From the NCBI RefSeq assembly GCF_023159225.1, contig NC_063166.1:42959149-43023148 (forward strand): DNA of 64,000 nucleotides, read 5' to 3'. Of the stretch, positions 47,043 to 58,054 are shown piece after piece. Below the pieces are notes generated by a model. That model saw only the letters and a list, made by a program, of their open reading frames with translations. It searched no databases and was not told where the DNA came from. Within the stretch, counting starts at the first letter, position 1; every line of letters starts with the position of its first letter. Both the position numbers and the translations under genes were made by a program. Source of the DNA: Perognathus longimembris pacificus. Taxonomy: Eukaryota > Chordata > Mammalia > Rodentia > Heteromyidae.

Positions 47043-50035
47043 ATGACTAGGAGGAGAGAGAGCACAAAGATTAAAGAAGAGATAAATCTGATTGAAAACA
47101 GAAAGACCATTAAACAAATAAATAAGACTAAAAGCTGGTTCTTTGAGAAAATAAATAAAATTGACAGACCCCTCGCAAGACTTACAAAAAAAAGAAGAGA
47201 GGAGGGGCTGGGGATATGGCCTAGTGGCAAGAGCGCTTGCCTCGTATACATGAGGCCCTGGGTTCAATTCCCCAGCACCACATATACAGAAAATGGCCAG
47301 AAGTGGCGCTGTGGCTCAAGCGGCAGAGTGCTAGCCTTGAGCAAAAAGAAGCCAGGGACTGTGTTCAGACCCTGAGTCCAAGCCCCAGGACTGGCCAAAA
47401 AAAAAAAAAAAAAGTACAAGTACACACGATATTCAAACAATCATAAGGAGCTATTTCCAGAACCTCTACTCAGTAAAAAACAATGATTTTACAGAAATGG
47501 ATCAATTCTTAGAGAAGTATAAACTGCCCAAACTGAACCAAGAAGAAATAAATCAACTAAATAAACCAATAACTTACAGTGAGATACAGGAAGTAATCAA
47601 GAACCTCCCAACAAAGAAAAGCCCAGGCCCAGATGGATTCACCAATGAATTCTATAAAACCTTTAGTAAGGAGCTAATACCAATACTCCTCAAACTCTTC
47701 CACGAAATAGAAACAGAGGGAGAAATCCCAAACTCTTTCTATGAAGCTAATATCATACTCATTCCCAAACCAGGCAAAGACCCAACAAAAAAAGAGAACT
47801 ACAGACCAATATCACTAATGAACACAGACGCAAAGCTCCTCAATAAAATATTAGCTAACAGAATCCAGAAACTGATCAAGAAAATTATACATCATGACCA
47901 AGTAGGCTTCATCCCACAGTCACAAGAATGGTTCAACATCCATAAATCAATCAATGTAATTCATCACATAAACAGAACTAAAATCAAGAATCACATTGTT
48001 ATCTCAGTCGATGCCCAAAAAGCCTTTGGCAAAATACAACATCCATACTTATTAAAAGCTCTGGAGAGAACAGGAATAGATGGAACATTCCTCAAAAAAA
48101 TAAAAGCCATATACAACAGACCAACTGCTAACATCATATTAAATGGAGAGAAACTTAAATCATTCCCCCTAAACTCAGGAACAAGACAAGGATGCCCACT
48201 CTCCCCACTTCTGTTCAACATAGTGCTGGAATCCCTAGCCATAGCAATAAGGCAAGAGGAGGACATCAAAGGGATCCACATTGGCAAAGAAGAAATCAAA
48301 CTATCCCTATTCGCAGATGACATGATCTTATATCTGAAGGACCCAAAAAACTCAGTCCCCAAACTCCTACACCTAATAAACCATTTTGGCAAAGTAGCAG
48401 GATACAAAATCAATCCACAAAAGTCAGCAGCTTTTCTGTACACCAGCAATGTACAAACAGAAAAGGCAATTATGGAAACAATTCCATTTACAGTAGCCAA
48501 AAAAAGAATAAAGTACCTAGGGATCAACTTAACCAAGGACGTGACGAATCTATTTAATGAGAATTATAAAAATCTAATAAGGGAAATCAAAGAAGACACA
48601 AGGAGATGGAAAGACCTCCCATGCTCATGGGTAGGCAGAATCGATATAGTGAAAATGGCCATATTGCCCAAATTGTTATACAAATTCAATGCAATACCTA
48701 TCAAAATCCCAGTCACATTCTTCACTGAAATAGAGAAAGCAATCCATAAATTCATAGGGAACAGCAAAAGACCTAGAATAGCCAAAGCAATTCTAGGCAA
48801 AAAAAGTAGTGCAGGAGGTATTACAATCCCAGACTTCAAGCTCTACTTACAGGGCCATCATAACAAAAACAACCTGGTATTGGTGTAAAAACAGATCGGA
48901 AGACCAATGGATTAGAATTGAAGATCCAGAAATAAAACCGCACTCTTACAGCCAACTGATATTCGACAAAGATGCTAAAGACATACAATGGAATAAACAG
49001 AGCCTCTTCAACTACTGGTGCTGGGAGAACTGGGCAGCCATATGCAGAAAACTCAAAGTAGACCCAAGCCTATCACCATGCACCAAGATCAACTCAAAAT
49101 GGATCAAGGACCTCAATATCAGACCTGAATCCTTGAAACTACTGAAGGACAGAGTAGGAAAGACGCTAGAACTTATAGGCACAGGAAGGAACTTCCTGAA
49201 TAGAGTCCCAGGGCACAACAAATAGGGGAGAGACTCGACAAATGGGACTACTACAAATTAAAAAGTTTCTACACAGCTAAGGACATAGCCACCAAAACAG
49301 AAAGACAGCCAACCATATGGGAAAGGATCTTTACCAGCACAGAAACAGACAAAGGCCTAATATCTGTAATCTACAGAGAACTCAAAAAACTAAGCCCCTC
49401 CAAGCCCTATAAACCAAAAATGGGCAAAGGAGCTAAAGAGAGACTTCATAAGAGAAGAAATAAAAATGGCAAAGAAACATATGAGGAAATGTTCAACATC
49501 CCTGGTAGTAAAGGAAATGCAAATAAAAACAACCCTGAGATACCACCTCACTCCAGTTAGAATGGCCTATACTCTGAACTCAGGCAACAACAAATGCTGG
49601 AGGGGGTGCAGGGAAAGAGGAACCCTTCTCCATTGTTGGTGGGAGTGCAAATTAGTACAACCACTTTGGAGAACAGTATGGAGGTTTCTCAAAAAGCTCA
49701 ATATAGGCCTACCCTATGACCCAGCCATACCACTTGTAGGCATCTATCCTAAACAGCAGGTCCCAAGATATCAAAAAGACATTTGTACTTCCATGTTTAT
49801 CGGAGCACAATTCACAATAGCCAAAATATGGAAACAACCCAGATACCCCTCCACAGATGAATGGATCCAAAAAATATGGTACCTACACACAATGGAATAC
49901 TACATAGTGATTAGGAATGGTGAAATATTGTTATTTGCAGGGAAATGGTCAGAACTTGAACAAATAATGTTGAGCGAGACAAGCCTAGAACACAGAAAAC
50001 AAAGGGGCATGATCTCCCTGCTATATGACTGTTAA
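47043..50035 (+). pseudogene. L1 ORF2 (reverse transcriptase) lacking the endonuclease, decayed
   Basis: ORF2p normally has an endonuclease, a reverse transcriptase and a cysteine-rich end. Here the first recognisable residues ([18 protein letters not shown], 47043-47203) belong to the linker about a third of the way into ORF2, only about 40 bp after the ORF1 stop. The whole endonuclease coding region is absent. After the inserted SINE, a 463-codon frame (47497-48888) carries the RT motifs: [25 protein letters not shown] and the active-site FADD. A one-base shift near 48850 moves the frame to 48809-49225, and another near 49225 moves it again. The final piece (49466-50035) has the cysteine-rich segment [17 protein letters not shown] and a natural end. 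Confidence 0.9.
47204..47414 (+). mobile_element. IDL-Geo SINE inserted in L1 ORF2
   Basis: Full-length, little-diverged copy starting GGGGCTGGGGATATGGCCTAG with an 18-base A-tail. Clear matching target-site duplications are not visible on its two sides. Confidence 0.93.
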
Positions 50036-50491
50036 GAAAGGGAGACAGAGAGACAGTAGAGACCAGGTCTGTGAAACCAAAAACTGCTTGTCAAATGGTA
50101 TTTCCCACAGGATTGGGGCAGCGACTCAACATTATGTAACTAAAACCAAACAACTACTCAACATATAAAGGTAAAAAATTGACCTCTCAGTGGAATACAA
50201 TAGCTCAAAAGCTATGTATGTATGTTCATATAAGACTACTATCGACATATTGTCTAATATCGACATTACATTTAAAGCCCTAGGCGAATTTCCTTTGGCA
50301 TAGGCCACGTGGCTACTGTATATGTTCTTGGAACATTGTGTATTGTATATATGTCTACCTGACCTAGGGAAGGGAAAGAAAAACAGGGTGTAAGATATCA
50401 CAAGAAATATACACACTGCCCTACTATGTAACTGTACCCTTTTTGCACAACACCTTGTCAAAAATATTTGTGTTCAATAAATAAAATTTTA

Positions 50492-50508
50492 AAAAATACA
50501 GAAGGCAG
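50492..50508. repeat. L1 target-site duplication, 3' copy
   Basis: AAAAATACAGAAGGCAG, identical to 44280-44296. Confidence 0.93.
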
Positions 50509-50782
50509 AGAGTGATCAAGAAGGTAAAGTTGATTAGAATATGTTCTAAATGTGAGGAAAGGTAACAATGAACTCTTGCCTTATGTAATTAATATAAACA
50601 AACTACAAAAAAAAAAATCCATCAATGTCCCATTCATGTACCTACAAACCTATACAAAGGGAAATGATGGATAAAGATGGATGATTTAAGGGACCACACA
50701 GGCCAGGCCTCCACTAAATTTCAGCGGATTTCAGAATGACAGCCTTCCAAGTGTTGCTAAGTGGCTCAAAAGTCCAGAGCTA

Positions 50783-50990
50783 AGACAGCACTGGTGGCTC
50801 ACATCTGTAATCCTAGCTACTCAGGAGGCTGAGATCCAAGAATCATGGTTCAAAGCCAGCCTAGACAAAGTCCATGAGACCCTTACTTCCAATTAACCAT
50901 CAAAAACCCAAATGTGGAGCTGTAGCTCAAAGGGTAGAGCACCAGGGTAGAGCACCAGCCTAGAACACTAGCTAGAGCTCTAGCACTATG
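50783..50990 (+). mobile_element. B1-like/Geo SINE with rearranged 3' end
   Basis: Forward copy; an internal GGGTAGAGCACCAG segment is repeated and the usual tail is lost. Confidence 0.78.
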
Positions 50991-51011
50991 AGCACACAGT
51001 TAATTTTACTT

Positions 51012-51092
51012 ATTTTTGTGGTGCTGGTAAGGAATCCAGGGTCTTGCATATGCTAGGAAAGTACTCTGCTTCTGAGCTCTATCCCCAGCCTA
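51012..51092 (-). mobile_element. ID-like monomer, reverse
   Basis: GTGGTGCTGGTAAGGAATCC to TGAGCTCTATCCCCAGCC is a reverse ID-type tRNA unit without a Geo half. Confidence 0.7.
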
Positions 51093-51663
51093 TATTGACT
51101 AAACGTTAACAACATTCTCAAACCCTCCATGGATAAAGTAGTCATAGGGCAGCAATTTTGTAACAGTCCCTCCCTGAAGACCCTGAGCCAAGCAATTTTA
51201 AACCCGTGCTCCAGAGCACACCGTCAGCTCTGACCACTCACTGCTGGCTGTCCCTCAGAGAAGTATCCATCTTCATGGCAGCCAAGCCACGGCATCAAGA
51301 CTACCCTTCCACCCCAGGTGAGCAGGTTTGGCACCTCTTACAAAGTCCAAATGTACACGGAACTAGATAGGCAAATAAGTCAGCCAGGTGGACTTTGGTT
51401 AAGAAATTGTGCAACTAAATGTTTAAAAAAGCAACTGACCAGCAAAATGCCAGATGTGGAGACTCAAGTAGTAGACCTGACTCACGGCAATGTGTTTGAA
51501 TCTCAAATATAATGTGCTAACAGAGGAAGCCTAGCTTAAAACATTACAGCACTACCTGAGGGCAACTGACCAGGGCTGGGGTAAAGCAAACCATAAATGG
51601 ACACAAGAGAATTAGGAGGGACAGCTAAGACTATTCTATACTGTGATTTAAAACTGATAAAGG

Positions 51664-51869
51664 GGGGCTGGAGATATAGCCTAGTGGCAAGAGTGCCTGC
51701 CTCGGATACACGAGGCCCTAGGTTCGATTCCCCAGCACCACATATACAGAAAACGGCCAGAAGCGGCGCTGTGGCTCAAGTGGCAGAGTGCTAGCCTTGA
51801 GCGGGAAGAAGCCAGGGACAGTGCTCAGGCCCTGAGTCCAAGGCCCAGGACTGGCCAAAAAAAAAAAAA
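51664..51869 (+). mobile_element. IDL-Geo SINE, young copy
   Basis: Full-length with pure A-tail. Exact 13-bp target-site duplication AAACTGATAAAGG at 51651-51663 and 51870-51882. Confidence 0.94.
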
Positions 51870-51939
51870 AAACTGATAAAGGTATTGAATTGCCATCTCT
51901 GTATTTGACTTTTTAGAGGTAATTTTTAAATCTATGAGG

Positions 51940-52155
51940 TTTTCATTTTGGCGATAAAGGAGATTGAACTCAAGGTTTCACGCTTACTAGGCAGGTAGTC
52001 TACCACTGGGCTGTACTTCCAGTCCCTTTGTGCACTGATTGTTTTTGAGTCAGTCTCACTTCAGGCTCCCCATACTTGGGCTTCCTGCATCCCAAGGGAT
52101 GACAGTGTCCCAGTGACTGGCCTCAAATCTCTCCCTCCCAAGTAGCTAGCTGGCC
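51940..52155 (-). mobile_element. ID-like plus 7SL-like SINE remnant, reverse
   Basis: Reverse ID-like part (51940-52025, CTACCACTGGGCTGTACTTC) followed by a reverse 7SL-like part with GTCAGTCTCACTTCAGGCTC and CTCCCAAGTAGCTAGC; probably a shortened composite element. Confidence 0.5.
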
Positions 52156-52228
52156 AAAGTTATATAGGATTGAGTTACACTCTCTATAAATTATGCCTCA
52201 ATAAACATGAGTTCTTAAAAAAGTGATT

Positions 52229-52445
52229 TCTGGGCACCAGTGGCTCATGTCTGTATTCCTAGCTAATCAGGAAGCTGAGATCTGAAAACTGAAGCCAGGT
52301 GGGCAAGAAAATCTGTGAGATTCTTATCTCCAATTAACTAGCAAAAAGCCAGAAGTGGAGCTATGGCTTAAGTGGTAGAGTGCTAGCCTGAAGCACAACA
52401 GGTTAGGGATAGTGCCCAGGCCCTGAATTCAAGCAATGGGACCAG
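52229..52445 (+). mobile_element. B1-like/Geo SINE
   Basis: Forward copy (GGGCACCAGTGGCTCATGTC); Geo end GGCCCTGAATTCAAGC. Confidence 0.82.
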
Positions 52446-52807
52446 ATTCTACCCCCTACCCCCAAAAAGGATGGTTTTGTTCCTGACACACACCTTTCAG
52501 AAAGGTGAGTACACATGTCATCTATGTACTGCCATCCCAGCTGAGGCCCCACTGTGTCTCCTGTGCCAACAGCCCAACTAGCTATAATACAGGGTAAAAA
52601 CAGAAACCACTAAGGGATGGCAGCCAGAAAAAAAAAAAAAAAACTGGCATGGAAATTTGGTGCTTATGGAAACCCCACTTCTGGGCATTTACCTAAAGTA
52701 TCACAAACAAGGCCATACTAAAGCTACTAGCACAACCATGTCCACTACAGCAAGATGAATAGATCAAGAAAATGTGGAATATATACACAATGAAATTCTG
52801 CACTTCC

Positions 52808-52905
52808 TAGCCCTGAGCAAAAAGAAGCCAGGGACAGTGCTCAGGCCCTCAGTCCAAGCTCCAAGACTGGCAAAAAAAAAAAAAAAAAGAGAGAGAGAGA
52901 ATAAA
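52808..52905 (+). mobile_element. 5'-truncated Geo SINE fragment
   Basis: Only the Geo 3' end, A-tail and a short GA run. Flanked by GAAATTCTGC(A/T)CTTCC at 52792-52807 and 52906-52921 (one mismatch), so it inserted already truncated. Confidence 0.85.
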
Positions 52906-52976
52906 GAAATTCTGCTCTTCCATCAGAAAGAATGACATCACCCCATTTGTAAGGAAATGGAAAGACTTGGGGGGGG

Positions 52977-52985
52977 GGAAACATA

Positions 52986-53038
<53 letters not shown>
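52977..53038. repeat. (AT)n microsatellite
   Basis: ATATATATTATATATAT-type run directly at the tail side of a reverse IDL-Geo. Confidence 0.95.
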
Positions 53039-53040
<2 letters not shown>

Positions 53041-53230
53041 CTAGTCCTAGGGCTTTAACTCAGGGCCAGAGCACTACTGTCCCTTGCTTCTTTTTGCTCA
53101 AGGAAAGCACTCTGCCACTTGAGCCACAGTGTCACTACTGGCTTTTTCTGTTTATGTAGTACTGAGGAATCGAACCCAGGGCTTCATGCATGCTAGGCAA
53201 GCACTCTAACACTAAGCCACATTTCCAGCC
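53036..53230 (-). mobile_element. IDL-Geo SINE, reverse
   Basis: TTGCTAGTCCTAGGGCTTTA start to CCACATTTCCAGCC end; moderately diverged. Confidence 0.85.
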
Positions 53231-54163
53231 TAGAAAAAAATCATATTAAGTGAAGTGAGCCAGGACCTAAGAAATAGATGCCACATTTTCCCTCATTAGA
53301 AGTAATTAGTATATGTTTAGGATAGTTTTAGCCGAAGATCATAATAGCTCAATAGCTATGTGTGTATGATCATATAAGATGAAGCTAAGCAAAATGAAAT
53401 CCAAGATTTGGAAACAAGTGGATTTTCATGGTTGTTGTTATTCTTAATGCACTGTGTGAAATTATTTCTTTTTTCTTTCATTTTTCTTTCCTATGGTTTA
53501 TCCTCTGTTGTCATGTATTTAATTTTGGTACCCTGGGTATTGTATAACTAAATTAGGGAATGGAAGGGGAACATCAAAATGGTGAGACAAAGGGCAAACC
53601 AATGCAAAAGCAATACTCACAAGACAATATGTTGGAAATTAACTACAACTCGGGGAGGGGGAAGGACTGGGGAGAGAGAAAGTGGGAGAAAAATGAGGGA
53701 GGGGGTAACAAGTATGACAAGAAATATACTCACTACCTTATGTAACTGTAACCCCTCTGTACATCACCTTGACAATAAAATTAGAAAAGAAATTTGGTGC
53801 TATGGAATCATGGAAAGGATGGGAGCACAAATGTTAGGGGTTTCTTAAGTTCATGGGAAGCCACTGAAAGGAGCTGTGATCCACAGGTCAGGAAACTGCT
53901 GTTGCTGCCCTGCTTCTCACATCCTGACAAGCCTACAGTATGAGCAAGGCTGGCCACCATCTCCTCTGAACACTCAGGTCCCCAAGGCTTTGCCTGTCAA
54001 GAACATCAGACTCTTAAAGGAATTTCACCTCACTGTTAAGTGGGAAAACTCCAACTGTAAGAAAGTCTTGAGACATGGAGTATTAAGTCTCGTCTCTAAT
54101 CAAGGCCTAGAGGTAGAACTCAGTTATAGAGCTTCTGCTTAAAATACTCAAACCCCCCAAACC

Positions 54164-54436
54164 AGACATCAGTGGCTCATTCCTGTACATACTTGAGAGG
54201 CTGAGACTGGGAGAACCTTAATTCAAGTCCAGTCCAGGAATAAAAAGCTTATGAGTCCTCCTTGACTGCCATCAGGGCAGAAAAGTCCACAGAACCCATC
54301 TCAATAGAAAGAAGCTGGGTGTGATGATGTATGCCTGTTGTTCCATCTACAGTGGAAGCAAAAGAACAACAAGAAACCAAATAGGAGGATCACAATTTAG
54401 GTATATGCCTTAGACCTTAGCTCAAAAATAACCAGT
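54164..54436 (+). mobile_element. Composite 7SL/7SL SINE (tRNA-like part lost)
   Basis: Unit one from CAGACATCAGTGGCTCATTC, unit two from about 54313 (AGCTGGGTGTGATGATGTAT). A younger SINE sits where the tRNA-like part would be. Confidence 0.55.
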
Positions 54437-54662
54437 GTGGCCAGGTGCTAGTGGCTCATGCCTATAATCCTAGCTACTCAGGAAGCTGTTACCTGAAGAT
54501 CAAAGATCAAAGCCATCTGGGACAAGAAAGTCTGCTAGTCTCTTATCTCCAACTAATCAAAAAATGCAGAACTGGCTCAAGTGACAAAGCACCAGCCTTG
54601 AGTGAAAAAGCTAAGGAACAACACCTACACCCTCAGTTTAAGTACTAGTACTAGCACAAAAC
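54437..54662 (+). mobile_element. B1-like/Geo SINE
   Basis: CCAGGTGCTAGTGGCTCATG start, Geo end with ACTAGTACTAGCAC. Confidence 0.8.
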
Positions 54663-54663
54663 A

Positions 54664-54725
54664 GGAGGGCTGGAAATAAGCTCAGTAGTAGAGTATCTGC
54701 CTTGCAAGTTTGAGTCCCTTGAAAA
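54664..54725 (+). mobile_element. ID-like monomer
   Basis: GGGCTGGAAATAAGCTCAGT ... CTGCCTTGCAAGTTTGAGTC is an ID-type tRNA unit. It may be the displaced third part of the composite SINE at 54164. Confidence 0.65.
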
Positions 54726-55197
54726 CCAAAGAAAGAAGAGTGCAACTTAAGAGAGCTAGTTCACAGTGTCTATCCTTCTTAGTATAAAACAAGATCATAA
54801 AGAAAAGATTGTTTAGTAACATTTTTCAGTCTAAATTTAAATGCAAAATGGTATTATGGAGTTGAAAAGTTGTTCTACCGATAGATGAAATTAAGATTTT
54901 AACTCATTTCATTTCATTATCAAAAAATGTTAAGATTTCACATGTAGTTAGCTCAAGCCCCAGCAGAATGAAATGTTGAGTTCATCACATTTGGTAACAG
55001 AGCTGACCCTCTTTTGAGCTATTTTCTGAGCTTTGCTGCTTCTGAGAATTAAGCAGTCTATGTTTGAAGATGTTTTTATTTCCTACATAATTCTTTTTTA
55101 GCAAGGCAAGAAAGTCCCTTTTGTAGCCTAAATTATGATCAAAACAACAAAGCAGCAAAAAAAGTTTATTTAGTTTAAGTATCGTGATAACTAATAT

Positions 55198-55420
55198 TAT
55201 TTTGTCATGGGGCTTGAATTTAGGACCTTGGTGTTATCTCTTAGCTTATTGGCTCAAGGTTGGAGCTCAACTACTTCAGCTGCAGCTTCATTTCAGGCCT
55301 TTCTATGGTTACTTAGAAGCAAGAGTCTCATGGACTTCTCTGCCCAGGCTGGCTTGGATCCTTGATCCCCAGGGAGCCTCTTGAGTAGCTGGGATGATAG
55401 GTGGGAGCCACTGGCAGCCA
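55198..55420 (-). mobile_element. B1-like/Geo SINE, reverse
   Basis: GTCATGGGGCTTGAATTTAG start; CTTGAGTAGCTGGGATGATA near the end. Confidence 0.78.
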
Positions 55421-55923
55421 ACAACATGACTCTTATAGCTCTCCACTGACTGTCCATAGAAGCAAAAGCTCAGTAAAGATCCTCTATGAGGAAGGTCTAA
55501 CTTCAGCATCTTTGCCTCGTTCCTCCAGGTTACATGCAGGGAACTGGGGCAACCTTTCCCTTTTCCTGATAGGAAAACGACTTGAGGGATTGTGATAGCA
55601 TTTTCAACAAGAAAAAAAAATCAAACAAAAAAAAATAAACAATGGCCTCAGAAGAATGAGTGTCAAGGCAACAGTAACTCTTTGGATTTTGAGAATCATA
55701 AGAGTTGTCACCAGAAAACACAAGGGTAGTCTGTGCAAAAAAAACTCTAATAGTTCCTTCTGAGAAAAGCATCAACATACTAACTTACCCACAAGTCTCT
55801 CATTGCCTTGAGAAAACACATTAGATAATATCTTCTGTTTATTGGCTGACAGTATGATTAAGGATAAAGACACGCACGCAAACACCAATAACTGCCCTCA
55901 AGCTGATATAAAAAGCTCTTCTT

Positions 55924-56124
55924 GGGCTGGGAATATGGCCTAGAGGTAGAGTACTTGCCTTGTATACATGAAGACCTGGGTTCGATTCCTTAGCACCACA
56001 TATATAGAAAAAGCCAGAAGGGGCACTGTGGCTCAAGTGATAGAGTGCTAACCTTGAGCAAAAAGAAGCCAGGAACAGTGCTCAGGCCCCGAGTTCATGC
56101 CTCATGACTGACAAAACAAAAAAA
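55924..56124 (+). mobile_element. IDL-Geo SINE
   Basis: Full-length; exact target-site duplication AAAAGCTCTTCTT at 55911-55923 and 56125-56137. Confidence 0.92.
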
Positions 56125-56482
56125 AAAAGCTCTTCTTCAGGTTATTTCTTAGAAGCTGAATTCAGGAGCTAGTTATTTCTTGTGAATTACATGCTGTCTC
56201 CTAACAATGCCTCTGATTGGTGGGGCAGAGTGCATGACCACTGTATTTGTAGGCAGTGGCCAGGCTCTCAACCTTTAGGGGTCAGAAGAAACCTACCTCA
56301 GGTAAAGTCAGAAGCAACACCAAGAAGGACTCACAGCTAAGGAACATTACCAACCCCAATAGGCACCTTTATCAGGCCATGAGCTCTGTTAGATTTGCTT
56401 GAGAATGCTGTTGGAAATGAGGATCTGAAAACTGATTACTAAACACCTAATAATAACATTCTCCTCTACTCTCTTTTATTGG

Positions 56483-56790
56483 CAGACCCAAAGTCTTGAA
56501 CTCAGGGCCTTGTGTTTGCTAGGCAGGCGCTCTACTACTGAACCACACCCCCCAACCCCTTTTATGCTTTAGTTATTTTTCAAGTAGGGTCTCATGCTTT
56601 TGGCCTCAAGCCAGCCTCAGGTTTTAGTCCTCATACCTATCCCTGTCCCTGGCAGCTGGGATGACAGGTGTGTGCCATCACAAGTGTGAGAACTAAGATA
56701 AGGTCTTCCTAACGCTTACTTCAGGTGCTGACCTCAAACTTCAATCCTCCTGATCTCTGAGTCCCAAGAAGTGGGGCAACCAGACCTTCC
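56483..56790 (-). mobile_element. Composite 7SL/7SL/tRNA-like SINE, reverse
   Basis: Reverse ID-like part (GCTAGGCAGGCGCTCTACTA), then two reverse 7SL-like units (one with GTAGGGTCTCATGC and CAGCTGGGATGACAGG, one with AGGTCTTCCTAACG and ending near GGGGCAACC). Confidence 0.62.
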
Positions 56791-58054
56791 CTATTATTAA
56801 TTTCTTGCTAAAGCAAGCCTTCAAATATGTTTATGGCATGACATCCACACCTCACACATGTTCTTTTTTTTTTTTTTTTGAGGGGAGAATAGAGGATACA
56901 GTATTTTTTTCCAATCTTTTAGCAGGTAAACAGTCCATCCTCAAATGTCAATATACCTAGTTACCCAGAGAAGGTCACCAACTTACCTTGCAATTCATTT
57001 CCATACCATGGGCCTGATTTCTTTTCCAGCCTAAACTCTCTGCAGTCATAGTCAGATGCCTTTCAAAAACCCACATCCTCCCCATTGTCACTTCCCTCAT
57101 AGAATTTCCCCTTGAAGAACTTAATGAAACATCGCTAAGGCAAATGAGTTCTGCCTTTTAAGGGCTGTGCTACCAAGTTCCTGTCAGAGAATGTCAGGAG
57201 AAGCCTGGGAGAAATGTCCACTGGCAGCTAATGCTACATGAAGGAGGGAGCAGCCCCAGGACTTCCACTTTCAAAGTAGATGCCATGAGTGTTCTAGCTT
57301 TCAGGCTAAAATGATGACAAGTGAAACTAAAACCAACCTCGAACAAATAGTTAAAGTGGGTCTCAGCCCAGTTCAAGAAGAATATATTCATAGAAAAAAA
57401 ATTTTAAATTCACTCAGGATAAAAAGTAAAATTAGCAAAAGGAATCACTATAATTGTCTCTCTTCCAGCTGCCACTGTGGCTGAGTTAGAGGATCAGATC
57501 TGTGAGGGCGGATTGTGGAGGGGTGGGGCAGAGAGGCAGGGGGAAGGGGAGTCCATGGAGGCTGCTGGACCTGCAGAAATCTCTTGACAGGGTAGAGCAG
57601 AGGCCATCTGCAGCCTGAGCCCTGAACCCTACCCCTCTGTCTTGGCCTGGTTCGGAGGCATGCAGGAATGGAACATGAGGCAGGCGCTTGTACAGCACAA
57701 ACCACGGGGAGAAGCCATTATTCAGGTGACATAATATATTGTAACTGCTCCCGAAAAGTCAACAGGCATTGTTGTAATGGGTCTGAGGGAATCTCTTCCT
57801 CTTGAAGATGACTCCCATTTTAATAAATATCAGAGACACCCCTTTTGTAGGATGATAATTCACTCCCCAGCAGCTGCCAGACACAAGAACAAGACAAGTG
57901 TCAGACACAGGGGGGCTCATTTTGCCAAGGCAACTCTTCCACTGGATAATTGGTATCCTCTTATAACAAAGAGATGAGCAAGTTACAAATATGATCACTG
58001 TATTTGTAAACAAGCGCTAACACAAGCCATGAATGTGCCCAGCACACATCTTAC

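Larger units (their letters stand above)
44297..50491 (+). mobile_element. Long L1 retrotransposon with intact 5' start, internally deleted
   Basis: Starts GGAGAGGAAGATGGCGCC, the usual start of a complete mammalian L1, and ends with AATAAATAAAATTTT before the 3' duplication. Order: 5' UTR (44297 to about 45604), decayed ORF1 (to 47004), an ORF2 linker piece (47043-47203), an inserted IDL-Geo (47204-47414), the ORF2 reverse-transcriptase region (about 47415-48888), later ORF2 pieces in other frames (48809-49225, about 49228-49465 and 49466-50035) and a 3' UTR (50036-50491). The endonuclease domain is missing. Same strand as the window and antisense to OSBPL10. Confidence 0.95.
52640..53795 (+). 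mobile_element. L1 3' fragment interrupted by two SINEs
   Basis: Decayed ORF2 end (ATGTGGAATATATACACAAT; GGAAATGGAAAGACTTGG) and 3' UTR finishing ACTGTAACCCCTCTGTACAT with AATAAAA. Interrupted at 52808-52905 and about 52977-53230. Confidence 0.75.
25564..58054 (-). other. OSBPL10: OSBPL10 intron, 32.5 kb
   Basis: Contains the long L1, about two dozen SINEs, several microsatellites and a 33-bp minisatellite. Stretches with no recognised feature include 25570-26400 (25801-26070 has an 89-codon frame of unknown origin), 27340-28890, 28980-30250 (see finding), 31180-31930, 32150-32765, 32940-34230, 34315-35120, 35345-35790, 35970-36910, 37385-37785, 38600-39210, 40935-41540, 42235-42565, 42770-44279, 51095-51650, 54730-55195, 55425-55910, 56140-56480 and 56795-58054. 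Confidence 0.85.

Noticed and set aside
47497..48888. 463-codon reverse transcriptase frame as an active gene
   Set aside because: Recognisable RT, but the endonuclease is missing upstream, a SINE interrupts the frame, and frameshifts cut off the C-terminal part.
5344..56124. tRNA genes suggested by A- and B-box-like motifs
   Set aside because: All belong to SINE monomers with A-tails and target duplications; none folds with a normal tRNA spacing by eye.
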